A program made the translations under genes and the position numbers. The notes under the pieces are model-generated. The model ran no database searches. It was not told the DNA's origin and saw only the letters and a list, made by a program, of their open reading frames with translations. From Variovorax sp. E3 (GTDB taxonomy: Bacteria; Pseudomonadota; Gammaproteobacteria; Burkholderiales; Burkholderiaceae_C), in assembly GCF_016082275.1 (NCBI RefSeq), contig NZ_MOWM01000002.1, positions 62,001-126,000 on the forward strand: DNA of 64,000 bases. The letters run 5' to 3'. Below are positions 42,240 to 51,600 of this stretch, in pieces (positions within the stretch are counted from its first letter, which is position 1; each line of letters begins with the position of its first letter).

Positions 42240-43775
42240 TTACTTCGCGAGCGCGACCTGTTGCGGCGTGTTTCCCGTCGCAATGGTCGACACCGGCGAC
42301 GCGCCCATCGCCCCCGTGTCCGCATCCAGGGCGTAGCTCGACAGGGTGTGGGAAGTCCAGTTCGCCACGTAGATGAAACGCCCCGTGGGGTCCACGGCCA
42401 CCGAGCGCGGAGCCGTCACCGCCACCGGCGTTCCCGACACGCTCAGGGCGCCCGTGGCCGCATCGATGGCATAGCGCGCCACCGTGTCGGAAAGCAGGTT
42501 CCCCACATAGACGAAGCGCCCCGTGGGGTCGACGGCCAGGGAAGCCGGCGTGTCCCCCGTCGCGACCGCCGGCCCCGCCGCCGAGCTCGGCACCCCGGTG
42601 GCCGTGTCGATGGTGTAGGCCGACACGGTGCGGGAGGCCCTGTTCGTCACATAGACGAAGCGCCCCGCGGGGTCCATGGCGATGGCCTCGGGCTGGATCT
42701 GTGCCGCGACGGCCGGCACCGGCAGCGGGCTGAATGCGCCCGTGCCCGTGTCGATCGCGTAGCACCGCACGGTGTTGTCGGCCTGGCTCAAGAGATAGGC
42801 AAAGCGCCCCGTGGGGTCCACGGCCAGCGCGGTGGCATACCCGGTGGCGCCGATCGACGACGACAGGCTCAGCGCTCCCGTGTGACTGTCGATGTCGTGG
42901 ACCGACAGGGTGCTGGTGGTCGGGCTCAGCACGTACACGAAGCGGCCCAGGGGGTCCACGGTGAGGAAAAGAGGACTGCTCGGCGTCGCGACCGTCGGCA
43001 CCCCCAGCGAGCTCAGGGCGCCGGTGGCGGCATCGATGGCATAGGCCGACACGCTGTTGGCGCCCTGGTTCGCCACATAGACGAAGCGCCCCGTCGGGTC
43101 CACGGCCAGGGAGTTGGGAAGGCGTTCCGTCGTGGCCGACGGCACTGCCGAAAAACCCAGCGCCCCCGAGTTCGCATCGATGGTGAAGGCCGACACGCTG
43201 TCGGAAAGAAGATTGGCCACATAGGCAAAGCGTGCCGGCGCGGCGGCTGACGTGCAGTTCACGGCCACCGAGGTGACGGCCGCCGAACCCATCGTGCCGT
43301 TGCCCTGGCTCACGGTGCATGTCTGCTCCAGGAACAGCGGCTGGGTCTTGACCGTGACCGCATAGCCGGCGCCGCCGGCCACGGGCGCGGTGAAGCGGAA
43401 CGCGCCATTGGCGGCAATGGGCAGGTCGTCGCCGGCGTTGTTCTGCAGCACCAGTCCGCTGCCCCGCACGCCCGTGACGGTGCCGCCGACCGGGTAGCTG
43501 GCGGCGATGGGGTCCGGCGCGGACGGCACAGGTGGTGTGGGCGGCTCGTGCGCCTCGGGCGGCTGAGGCCGCGGCGCGGGCGACGCGACGACCGGCAGGA
43601 GCGGAATGCCGCCGCTGCTGCTGCCACCACCACCGCCGCCGCAACTCGCAAGCGCGGCGCCCATGAGCATCAGCAGCCCCGCCTTGGCGACCTTGCCGCG
43701 CAACACGGCGGCGCCATGGCCGAGCACGGCGAACAGCGCGCGGGCGCGCGTGCGCAAGAGAAAACGCGGGGGCAT
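42240..43775 (-). CDS. Seven-bladed beta-propeller lipoprotein (YncE/lactonase-like)
   Basis: 511-residue predicted lipoprotein. Near residue 45 the lipobox LASC is followed by a Gly/Ser linker. Residues about 60-175 form a small beta domain with VGGTVTGVRGSGLVLQNNAG, as in PQQ-like and bacterial surface proteins. The rest is seven repeats of the type DPTGRFVYVAN..S.TVSAYAIDAATGAL, one per propeller blade. The first 20 residues before the hydrophobic core are basic and long; a GTG about 23 codons inside could be the true start. Repeats of this type bind small ligands or surfaces; function is unknown. Confidence 0.85.
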   Translation of the reverse strand: MPPRFLLRTRARALFAVLGHGAAVLRGKVAKAGLLMLMGAALASCGGGGGGSSSGGIPLLPVVASPAPRPQPPEAHEPPTPPVPSAPDPIAASYPVGGTVTGVRGSGLVLQNNAGDDLPIAANGAFRFTAPVAGGAGYAVTVKTQPLFLEQTCTVSQGNGTMGSAAVTSVAVNCTSAAAPARFAYVANLLSDSVSAFTIDANSGALGFSAVPSATTERLPNSLAVDPTGRFVYVANQGANSVSAYAIDAATGALSSLGVPTVATPSSPLFLTVDPLGRFVYVLSPTTSTLSVHDIDSHTGALSLSSSIGATGYATALAVDPTGRFAYLLSQADNTVRCYAIDTGTGAFSPLPVPAVAAQIQPEAIAMDPAGRFVYVTNRASRTVSAYTIDTATGVPSSAAGPAVATGDTPASLAVDPTGRFVYVGNLLSDTVARYAIDAATGALSVSGTPVAVTAPRSVAVDPTGRFIYVANWTSHTLSSYALDADTGAMGASPVSTIATGNTPQQVALAK

Positions 43776-43858
43776 GGAGCGGCCTTCGGGCGATGAAAAG
43801 CCGCGATCCTAGGCAGCTAGATCGCGCGGCGCATCGGACTAAAGTCCCATGCGGTGCG

Positions 43859-44529
43859 TCAGGCGTAGCCACCCAGCCCCGGAATGTGAAGCCCGCATAG
43901 AACAGGCTGACGTTCGAGAAGCCCGCGTCGCGCAGGATCGCTTCGTCCTGCGCCGGTGTGAGAACGGCCAGCTTGGTGTCGATGGCCGCGCGCGCGTTCG
44001 CCGCGCCGTCGGGGGGCACGCCGGAGGCGAGCACGAAGGCGGTGTAGCGCGACAGCCAGAGCGCGCGCTCGCCTTCACCCTGCGGAACGCTGAAATGCGC
44101 GACCACGAAAGGCGCCCCCGGCTTGAGGCGGCGATGGACCTCGGCCACGGTGCGCCGCCTTTCTTCGGGCGGCAGGTAGTGCAGCGTCAGGAGGCAGGTG
44201 GCGGCATCGAAGGGCCCGGGCGGCGCGTCGTCGATATAGCCCTGGTGCAGCCTCACGCGCGAGGCGAGCGGCCCCAGCACCTGTTCGGCCAGCCGCAGCA
44301 TGTCGGGCGCCGGATCGACGCCGTCGAACGCCCAGCCCGGATGCGCCTGCGCAAACGTCTTCAGCTCCAGCCCGCCACCGGCGCCCAGAACCAGCACGCG
44401 CGCATCTTCCGGCGCGCGCTCGGCAAGCAGCAGCGTCGCCATGCGCTGCATGCCTTCGTAGCCGGGGATGAATCTTGGCGGCCCTTCGGTGAAGCGGGCC
44501 ACGGCTTGTGTATCGACGGGAGGGGGCAT
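43859..44529 (-). CDS. Class I SAM-dependent methyltransferase (frameshifted at the end)
   Basis: About 223-residue methyltransferase. SAM-binding motif I is VLVLGAGGGLELKTFA, followed by the acidic residue in FDGVDPAPDM, then DAATCLLTLHYLPPEERR. ATG 44529 has GGAAA upstream; ATG 44556 is further out. One base appears to be missing near 43866, so the frame misses the expected stop at 43859 (GWVAYA-TGA) and would run antisense through the lipoprotein gene. A 17-bp palindrome lies just upstream. The target is unknown. Confidence 0.8.
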
Positions 44530-44549
44530 CAGGCGGTTTCCTTTTTCAT

Positions 44550-44566
44550 GCAACATAATATGTTGC
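44550..44566. promoter_or_regulatory. Perfect 17-bp palindrome upstream of the methyltransferase
   Basis: GCAACATAATATGTTGC has 8-bp arms around a single base. It lies 21 bp upstream of the methyltransferase ATG and about 90 bp upstream of the divergent cyclotransferase-like gene, so it may be an operator for a dimeric repressor encoded elsewhere. Confidence 0.5.
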
Positions 44567-44655
44567 GTGATTTCCGGAAGTCAAGACCACGGCACCGGTC
44601 GCCCCGGCGGATTTCGCATACGCTCGTGGCCTTCCACCGCCCACAGATTCGCGTC

Positions 44656-45096
44656 ATGCCAAACCTCGTCTTCGTGTTCGGAACCCTGAAAGAGGGCTAC
44701 CCGAATTTCGCGACCAATCGCGGGACCCGGGTCCCGGGGAATTTCGTCACGGTGGCGCGCTATCCGCTGTACCTGGTCGGGGAGCGGTTCTCGCCATGGC
44801 TCGTTTTTTCGGCCGGCGAAGGCGAGCGGGTGGTGGGCCAGCTCTTCGAGGTGGACGACGCCACGCTGGCCGCCATGGACGTTCTTGAACGGGTGACCGA
44901 GTCGGACGGCTACCGCCGCGTGCTGATCGACGTGGAAAGCGTTTCAGGCGAAGAACAAGCACAAGCCGGCGCCGCGAAATCCGTTCACGCCTACGTCAAG
45001 GCGCCCGAGCACTTCAAGGCCGCGCAGGCCAAGGCGGGGCCGCTGCGCGAATACACGATGGCGCACGCCGGGCTCTACCGGTCGCGAGCCGACTGA
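44656..45096 (+). CDS. Gamma-glutamylcyclotransferase-like protein
   Basis: 146-residue GGCT/AIG2-like fold protein. The start MPNLVFVFGTLKEGYPN contains the YGTL-like substrate loop (FGTLKEG), and the acidic residue in LFEVDDATLAAMDVLERV fits the catalytic Glu/Asp region, with the usual SDGYRRVLIDV following. Such enzymes release 5-oxoproline from gamma-glutamyl amines. It stands alone, divergent from the methyltransferase and convergent with the response regulator. Confidence 0.85.
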   Translation: MPNLVFVFGTLKEGYPNFATNRGTRVPGNFVTVARYPLYLVGERFSPWLVFSAGEGERVVGQLFEVDDATLAAMDVLERVTESDGYRRVLIDVESVSGEEQAQAGAAKSVHAYVKAPEHFKAAQAKAGPLREYTMAHAGLYRSRAD

Positions 45097-45109
45097 ATCG
45101 TCCGACCGG

Positions 45110-45724
45110 CTACAGCCCGTGCTCCCGCAGGAACCGGTCGAGCTGGTGGCTGTTCGACAGCCCCAGCTTCGCGAACACGTGCGCCCGGTGCGTTTCCACC
45201 GTGCGCTGCTCCAGCGGCGCCAGCTCCAGCGCGATCTGCTTGTTCGGCTTGCCTTCGGCCACCAGCCGCGCCACCTGCATCTCGCGCGGCGTGAGCTTGT
45301 CCCACAGCGCCTGCGCGGCCTGCCGGGCCTGGCGGCGCACGGCGTTCTCGCCGGCCTGCTGGAGCGCGCGGGCGATGCTGTCGAGCAGGCGTTCGTCGTT
45401 GCAGGGCTTTTCGAGCCAGCCGAAGGCGCCGTTCTGCACCGCCTCGACCGCCATCGGAATGTCGCCGTGGCCTGACAGGAAGATCACCACCAGCGGGCTG
45501 TCTTGCGCGCGCAGCGCGTCGAACACCTGCAGGCCGCTCATGCCGTCCATGCGCAGGTCCAGGATCGCGCAGCCCGCGCGCTGCAGGTCGGCGCCGGCCA
45601 GGAAGGCCTCGCCCGACTCGAAGGTCTGCACCGCATAGCCGCGCGACAGCAGCAGCAGGCCCAGCGAGCGGCGCACGGCCTCGTCGTCGTCCACGATGCA
45701 CAGGTTGTTGGCAAGAGCGTTCAT
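45110..45724 (-). CDS. FixJ-type response regulator (LuxR output)
   Basis: 204-residue response regulator: receiver domain (1-120) with phospho-acceptor Asp in AILDLRMDG and Lys in GWLEKPCND, then a LuxR-type HTH with KLTPREMQVARLVAEGKPNK. The ATG at 45724 overlaps the kinase stop by 4 bp (ATGA). The pair has the DctS/DctR layout known for C4-dicarboxylate sensing in other proteobacteria, but no transporter is adjacent, so the signal is unassigned. Confidence 0.92.
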   Translation of the reverse strand: MNALANNLCIVDDDEAVRRSLGLLLLSRGYAVQTFESGEAFLAGADLQRAGCAILDLRMDGMSGLQVFDALRAQDSPLVVIFLSGHGDIPMAVEAVQNGAFGWLEKPCNDERLLDSIARALQQAGENAVRRQARQAAQALWDKLTPREMQVARLVAEGKPNKQIALELAPLEQRTVETHRAHVFAKLGLSNSHQLDRFLREHGL

Positions 45725-47910
45725 GGCGTCGAAGAAATTTCCAGCACGAGTGTGAAGACTGTGCCACCGCCGGGCCGGTCGGCAAAGAAGAGGTCGCCCC
45801 GGTGCGCCTCGACGATGGTGCGGCAGATGTTCAGCCCCAGTCCCAGCCCGCCGGCCTTGGTGGTGAAGAAGGGCGCGAACACCTGCTCGGCCAGCGCGGC
45901 GTCGATGCCCGGGCCGTGGTCGGCGATGCGGATGCGCATGCGCGCGTCGACCACCTCGGCCTCGATCTCCACCACGCGCTGCGCCGGCGGTGTGGACTGC
46001 ATGGCCTGCAGGCTGTTGGACAGCAGGTTCAGCAGCACCTGCTCCAGCAGCACGCGGTCGCCGCGCACCGGGGGCAGAGTGGCGGGCACGCGCACCTCGG
46101 CGCGCACGCCGCGCTGGCGCATTTCGCCCTGCAGCAGCGCGAGCGTGTTCGTCACCAGCGCCGCCACGGCGCAGTCTTCGGTGCCGACGGTGCGCTGGCG
46201 CACGAAGCCGCGAATGCGCCGCACGATCTCGGCGCTGCGCTGGGCCTGCGCCATGGTCTCGTCGAGGCTGCTCACCAGCAGCGCCTGGTTGCCCTGCTCG
46301 GCAAAGGCCTTGGCCGCGCTCGCGAAATTGCTCAGCGCCATCAGCGGCTGGTTGAGCTCGTGGGCCAGCGTCGAAGCCATTTCGCCCAGGCTCGCGAGCC
46401 GCTGCGCGTGCTGCAGTTGCTCGTCGTTCTGGCGCTGGCGCAGTTCGGCGCGCTTCTGCTCGGTGATGTCCACCACCGAGCTCATCCAGCCGCTGTGTCG
46501 GCCGTCGGCATCGATCAGCGGCGCGGTGTAGACCATGGTGATCACCTCGTGCCCGTCGCGGTGCCGCAGCCGCGACTCGAAGCCCGAGCGCGCGGGCTGG
46601 CCGCTCATCATGGCCTCGTAGTGGCGCCAGTGCTCCGTCACGTCCGACGGGTGCCAGTAGGGGTAGGGCGGCAGCCGGCCCAGCAGTTCGTCGGCGTCGT
46701 AGCCGGTCATCTCGCAGAAGGCCGGGTTGACGTAGACGATGCGCCCTTCGAGGTCGCGTGCGCGCATGCCGACCAGCAGCGAGTCTTCCATCGCCTTGCG
46801 AAAGGCGTGGGCCTCGTCCAGCGCATGGGTGCGCTCGCGCACGCGCAGCTCCAGGTCGCGGCGCGCGTCGCGCTGCTCGGCGAAGCGGCGCTCGCGCAGT
46901 TGCCAGTACAGCCCGCCCAGCAGCAGCACGCCGGCGGCCAGCAGGCCCAGCATCCAGGTGCGTTCGCGCGCGCGGGTGACTTCGGCGTGGTCGGCCATCA
47001 CCGTCAGCGTCCAGCCCAGGTCGGGCAGGGGCTCGTCGACCGCCAGGAAGCGGCGCGGCTTGCCCTCGAGGTTGGTGCGCACCAGGTAGCCCGGCTGGCC
47101 CTCGTCGCGCTCGACCTTCCACGGCAGCAGCGGAAACCCGGTGCGCGCGCCGTACTGCTGGTCGCGCCGCACGCCCTCGACTTCGGCGGCGCCCAGCGCG
47201 CGCGTGGTCTGGTAGAGCCACGAGGGCACCGAGCTCAGAAACACGATGCCGCGCGCGTCGGTCAGCAAGATCGGGTCGCGCACGAAGGTCCAGGCTTCCT
47301 GCAACTGGCGCAGGCTGACCTTGACCGTCACCACGCCCAGCACCGCGCCCGCGTCGGAGCGAATCGGCGCCGAGATGAAGAGCCCGGGCTCGCCGGTGGT
47401 CTGGCCCACGCCGTAGAAGAGCCCGCTGCGGCCCGCGCGCGCGTCGATGAAGTAGGGCCGGTTGGCATACGACTCGCCCACGAAGCTTTGCGGCGTGGCC
47501 CAGTTGCTGGCGGCCAGCGTCAGGCCGTTCAGGTCGATGAGGTAGAGCGCGTCGGAGCCCGCCTGGCGGTTCACCTCCTCGATGTAGAGGTTGGCGCGCT
47601 GCTTCACGGCGGCGTCCTGCGGATGCGCGAGCGCGGCCAGCACTTCGGGGTGGATGCCGGCGGTAAAGGGCAGGTAGCTGTATTTTCCGGCGGCATCGCG
47701 CAGGCCCAGCACGTGGACTTCCATCGCGCGGCGGATCGAGTCGGCCTGAAAGTTCGCCTCGCGCATGGCGGCCCACTGCGCGGCCAGCCCGATCAGCAGC
47801 AGCGCCAGCGCGCAAGCGGCCGTCCACGCGGCCACGGTGCGGGAACGCAGGCGCGGGCGTGGCGGGGGCAAGGGCTGTTCTGGCGTGGTGGGCGGCATGA
47901 GGGGAGGCAA
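45721..47910 (-). CDS. Sensor histidine kinase (dCache-PAS, DctS/DctB-like)
   Basis: 729-residue membrane kinase. Two transmembrane helices (about 25-48 and 318-340) flank a periplasmic double-Cache-like sensor domain containing GLFYGVGQTTGEPGLFISAP. Then come a PAS domain (about 370-490, YVNPAFCEMTGYDADELLG), the phospho-acceptor His in STLAHELNQPLMAL, and an HATPase domain with LLNLLSNSLQAM, DHGPGID and GLGLGLNICR. Start ATG 47910 or 47898. It phosphorylates the regulator encoded 4 bp inside its stop. Confidence 0.93.
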   Translation of the reverse strand: MPPLMPPTTPEQPLPPPRPRLRSRTVAAWTAACALALLLIGLAAQWAAMREANFQADSIRRAMEVHVLGLRDAAGKYSYLPFTAGIHPEVLAALAHPQDAAVKQRANLYIEEVNRQAGSDALYLIDLNGLTLAASNWATPQSFVGESYANRPYFIDARAGRSGLFYGVGQTTGEPGLFISAPIRSDAGAVLGVVTVKVSLRQLQEAWTFVRDPILLTDARGIVFLSSVPSWLYQTTRALGAAEVEGVRRDQQYGARTGFPLLPWKVERDEGQPGYLVRTNLEGKPRRFLAVDEPLPDLGWTLTVMADHAEVTRARERTWMLGLLAAGVLLLGGLYWQLRERRFAEQRDARRDLELRVRERTHALDEAHAFRKAMEDSLLVGMRARDLEGRIVYVNPAFCEMTGYDADELLGRLPPYPYWHPSDVTEHWRHYEAMMSGQPARSGFESRLRHRDGHEVITMVYTAPLIDADGRHSGWMSSVVDITEQKRAELRQRQNDEQLQHAQRLASLGEMASTLAHELNQPLMALSNFASAAKAFAEQGNQALLVSSLDETMAQAQRSAEIVRRIRGFVRQRTVGTEDCAVAALVTNTLALLQGEMRQRGVRAEVRVPATLPPVRGDRVLLEQVLLNLLSNSLQAMQSTPPAQRVVEIEAEVVDARMRIRIADHGPGIDAALAEQVFAPFFTTKAGGLGLGLNICRTIVEAHRGDLFFADRPGGGTVFTLVLEISSTP

Positions 47911-48051
47911 GGGCCGACCGGCGCGGCGAGCAGAATTTTGCCTTGATCCCGTTGGGGGCCGGTTGGTCAGCCTGCGTCGCTAAACTTGCCTCCCCGATAC
48001 CCGGTACGCCAGTACCCCAGCAAGGCCGCCTTCAAGGCCACTCTCCTCCGG

Positions 48052-48699
48052 ATGCCAGACGCTCCCACCACCCTTGCCGCCTTCGACTTCGACGGCACCA
48101 TCACCACCTGCGACAGCCTGCGCGAATTCGTGGGCGGCCTGGTCGGCCGTGGCGGGTTCGCAGCCGGCGTGGTGCGCTCGGCGCCATGGCTGCTGGGCGC
48201 GTGGACCGGGGCTTGCGATCGTGGCGTGGCCAAGGCGCATTTCCTGGCCGCCACCCTCGGCGGCATGACGCGGCAAGAACTGGAAGAGGCCGCGCAGCAC
48301 TTCGCGGCCCGCGAACTGCCGGCGCTGGTCCGTCCCGAAATGCTCGCGCGCGTCCAGGCGCACAAGCGGCTGGGCCACCGGCTGGTGCTGGTCAGCGCGT
48401 CGCCGTCGATCTACCTGCGGCCCTGGGCGGCGCAGGCCGGCTTTGACGCCGTGCTGTCGACCGAACTCGAATTTTCCGGCGACCTTTTCTCGGGCCGGCT
48501 GGCGTCCGCCAACTGCTGGGGCCCCGAAAAAACGCGGCGCCTGCGCGAGTGGCTCGCGGGCGAGCAGCCCGCCGCCATGTACGCCTACGGCGACAGCCGT
48601 GGCGACCGCGAACTGCTCGCCATGGCCGACCGGCCGTGGCTGCGGGGCGACGGCGAACTGCCACCGCTCCCCGCCGACGCTATGGCCCCGTCGTCATGA
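48052..48699 (+). CDS. HAD-IB family phosphatase
   Basis: 215-residue HAD hydrolase of the phosphoserine-phosphatase-like IB group. Motif I is AAFDFDGTITTCDS (nucleophile Asp), motif II is LVLVSASPS, the Lys lies near GPEKTRRL, and motif IV is YAYGDSRGDRELL. ATG 48052 places motif I near residue 12 as usual. Its TGA overlaps the stop of the convergent indolepyruvate oxidoreductase gene by 6 bp. The substrate is a small phosphomonoester, possibly a phospholipid headgroup precursor; unresolved. Confidence 0.9.
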   Translation: MPDAPTTLAAFDFDGTITTCDSLREFVGGLVGRGGFAAGVVRSAPWLLGAWTGACDRGVAKAHFLAATLGGMTRQELEEAAQHFAARELPALVRPEMLARVQAHKRLGHRLVLVSASPSIYLRPWAAQAGFDAVLSTELEFSGDLFSGRLASANCWGPEKTRRLREWLAGEQPAAMYAYGDSRGDRELLAMADRPWLRGDGELPPLPADAMAPSS

Positions 48700-51600
48700 C
48701 ACGGCAGCGCTGAGCGCCTTCTCGCGTTGCGGCGCGGCGTCCAGTTGCCTGGCCAGCGCCTGCCAGCGCACCCGCGCGGCCACCACGCTTTCTTCCTTCA
48801 CATGCCCGAAGCCGCGAATCTGCTCCGGCAGCCGCGCGAGCGACAGCGCGGTGTCGAAGTCGATGCGGTCGAAGCGCGCGAGCACGTCCTCGACCATCGC
48901 GCGGTAGTCGTCGATCAGTTGGCGCTCCATGCGCCGCTCGGCCGTGCGCCCGAACACGTCGAACGCGGTGCCGCGCAGGCCGCGCAGCCTGGCGAGCACG
49001 CGAAACGCGTTCATCATCCACGGCCCGAAGCTGGTCTTCACCGCGCGCCCTTCGGCGTCGCGGCGGCCCAGCACCGGCGGCGCGAGGTTGAAGCGCAGCA
49101 CGGGCTTGCCTTCGAACTGCTCGCTCAGCTTTTCCATGAAGCACTTGTCGGTGTACAGCCGCGCCACCTCGTACTCGTCCTTGTAGGCCATGAGCTTGAA
49201 CAGGCCGGACGCCACCGCCTTCGCCAGCACGGTGCTGCCGTGCGCGCGCTGTTCGAGCACGCGCACGCGCTCGACCAGCTCGGCGTAGCGCTGCGCATAG
49301 GCCGCGTTCTGGTACGAGGTGAGGAACGCCGTGCGGTCCTTCACCAGCGCCTCGAAGCTCTGCGGCCGCTGCAGCGCCACGACCTGCTGCGGCGAGGCCT
49401 CGCGCGTCACGGCCGCCAGGTCGAGCGCCGCCTTGCGGCCCCAGCGGAACGCCGCCTGGTTGGCCTTGACCGCCACGCCGTTGATCTCGATGGCCTTGTC
49501 CAGCGCCTCTGAAGACAGCGGCACAAAGCCCTTCTGGAACGCAAAGCCCAGCAGAAACAGGTTGGCCGCGATGGCGTCGCCCATGAGCCGCGTCGCCAGT
49601 TGCGTGGCGTCGATGAAATCGGCGCGGCCCTCGACCGATTCCTCGATCAGCGCGCGCACCTGCGTCGCCGGAAACGCCCAGTCGGGCTGCTGCGCGAAAT
49701 GCCCGGTCGGCTGCTCGAAGGTGTTGACCAGCGCGTAGGTGCGCCCCGGCCGCATGCGCGCGATGGCGTCGGGCGCGCCGGCCGTCAGCATGTCGCAGCC
49801 CAGGATCAGGTCGGCCTCGCCGGTGGGAATGCGCTGCGCCTTCAGTTGCGCCGCGTCGCGTGCAATGCGCACGTGCGAGGTCACCGAGCCGTTCTTCTGC
49901 GACATGCCCGTCATGTCGAGCACGCTCACGCCTTTGCCTTCGAGGTGCGCCGCCATGCCGATCAGCGCGCCGATGGTGATGACGCCCGTGCCGCCGATGC
50001 CCGTGATCAGGATGTTGTGCATGCCGTCGAGCGCCAGCTGCGGCGGCGCGGGCAGCGGCGGCTCTTCGGCCGCGGCCTTCGCGGCCACCGGCGCCTGCTT
50101 GCGCGGCTTGACGCCTTCCACCGTCACGAAGCTCGGGCAGAAGCCCTTGATGCACGACTCGTCGGCATTGCACGCGCTCTGGTCCACGCTGCGCTTCAGG
50201 CCCAACTCAGTTTGCTTCGGCAGCAGCGCGGTGCAGTTCGACTGCTCGCCGCAGTCGCCGCAGCCTTCGCACACCGCGTCGTTGATGAACACGCGGCGCG
50301 CGGCCTGCGGGAACTCGCCCTTCTTGCGGCGGCGGCGCTTTTCGGCCGCGCACACCTGGTCGTAGATGAGCACGGACACGCCCTCGAACTCGCGCAGCTC
50401 GCGCTGCACCGTGTCCATGTCGTCGCGGTGGTGCACGGTGAGCACGAAGCCGTCGCGCTCGGGCGGCAGCACGCCGCGGTCGGCCCAGCGCGTCGGGTCT
50501 TCGGCCACCAGCGCCAGGCGCTTCACGCCCTCGGCCGCCATCTGGTGCGCGATGCGCGGCACGGTGATGGGCCCGTCGACCGGCTGGCCGCCCGTCATGG
50601 CCACCGCGTCGTTGTAGAGGATCTTGTAGGTGATGTTCACCCCCGCCGCCACCGCCGCGCGAATGGCCAGCGAGCCCGAGTGGTAGTACGTGCCGTCGCC
50701 CAGGTTCGCGAACACGTGCTTGCGCTTGGAGAACCACGCCTGCCCCAGCCACGGCGCGCCTTCGCCGCCCATGTGCGTGGTGGTCTTGTTGTGCTCGGGG
50801 TAGATGGCCGTGGCCATCACGTGGCAGCCGATGCCGGCCAGCGCCAGGCTGCCTTCGGGCACCTTGGTCGAGGTGTTGTGCGGGCAGCCCGAGCAATACC
50901 AGGCCGGCCGCGACGGCGTGGCCACGGCCTTGCCGAGCACCACGTCCTTCGCGTCGAGAATCGCCAGCCGCATGCGGATGCGGTCGCTGGTGTGAAAGCG
51001 CGCCACGCGCCCCGCGATCACCCGCGCGATCTGCGCCACCGAGAAGTCCGCCGTGGCCGGCAGCAGCCATTGGCCGCGCGGGTGCGCGCCCCATTCGCCT
51101 TCTTCGTTGAACTTGCCGATCACGCGCGGGCGCACGTTTTCTCGCCAGTTGTACAGGTGCTCCTTGAGCTGGTATTCGACGATCTGGCGCTTCTCCTCGA
51201 CCACCAGGATCTCTTCGAGCCCTTCGGCGAACTCGCGGATCGAATCGGGCTCCAGCGGCCACGGCATCGACACCTTGAACAGCCGGATGCCGATGCGCGC
51301 CGCCTCGTCCGCGTCGATGCCCAGTTCTTCCAGCGCCTCGAGCACGTCGCGGTACGACTTGCCCGACGCCACGATGCCCAGCCGTGCTTTGGGCGAATCG
51401 ATGGTCACGCGGTTCAGCCGGTTGGCGCGCGCATAGGCGATGGCCGCGTAGATCTTGTAGTCCTGCATCAGCGCTTCCTGCTTGCGCGCCTGCACGCCGA
51501 GCGTGTCGGTCGACAGCCGCGCATGCACGCCGCCGGGCGGAAACACGAAGTCCGAGGGCAGGCGCGTGTGCACGTCGAGCGCGCCGGCCGCGATGGAGCC

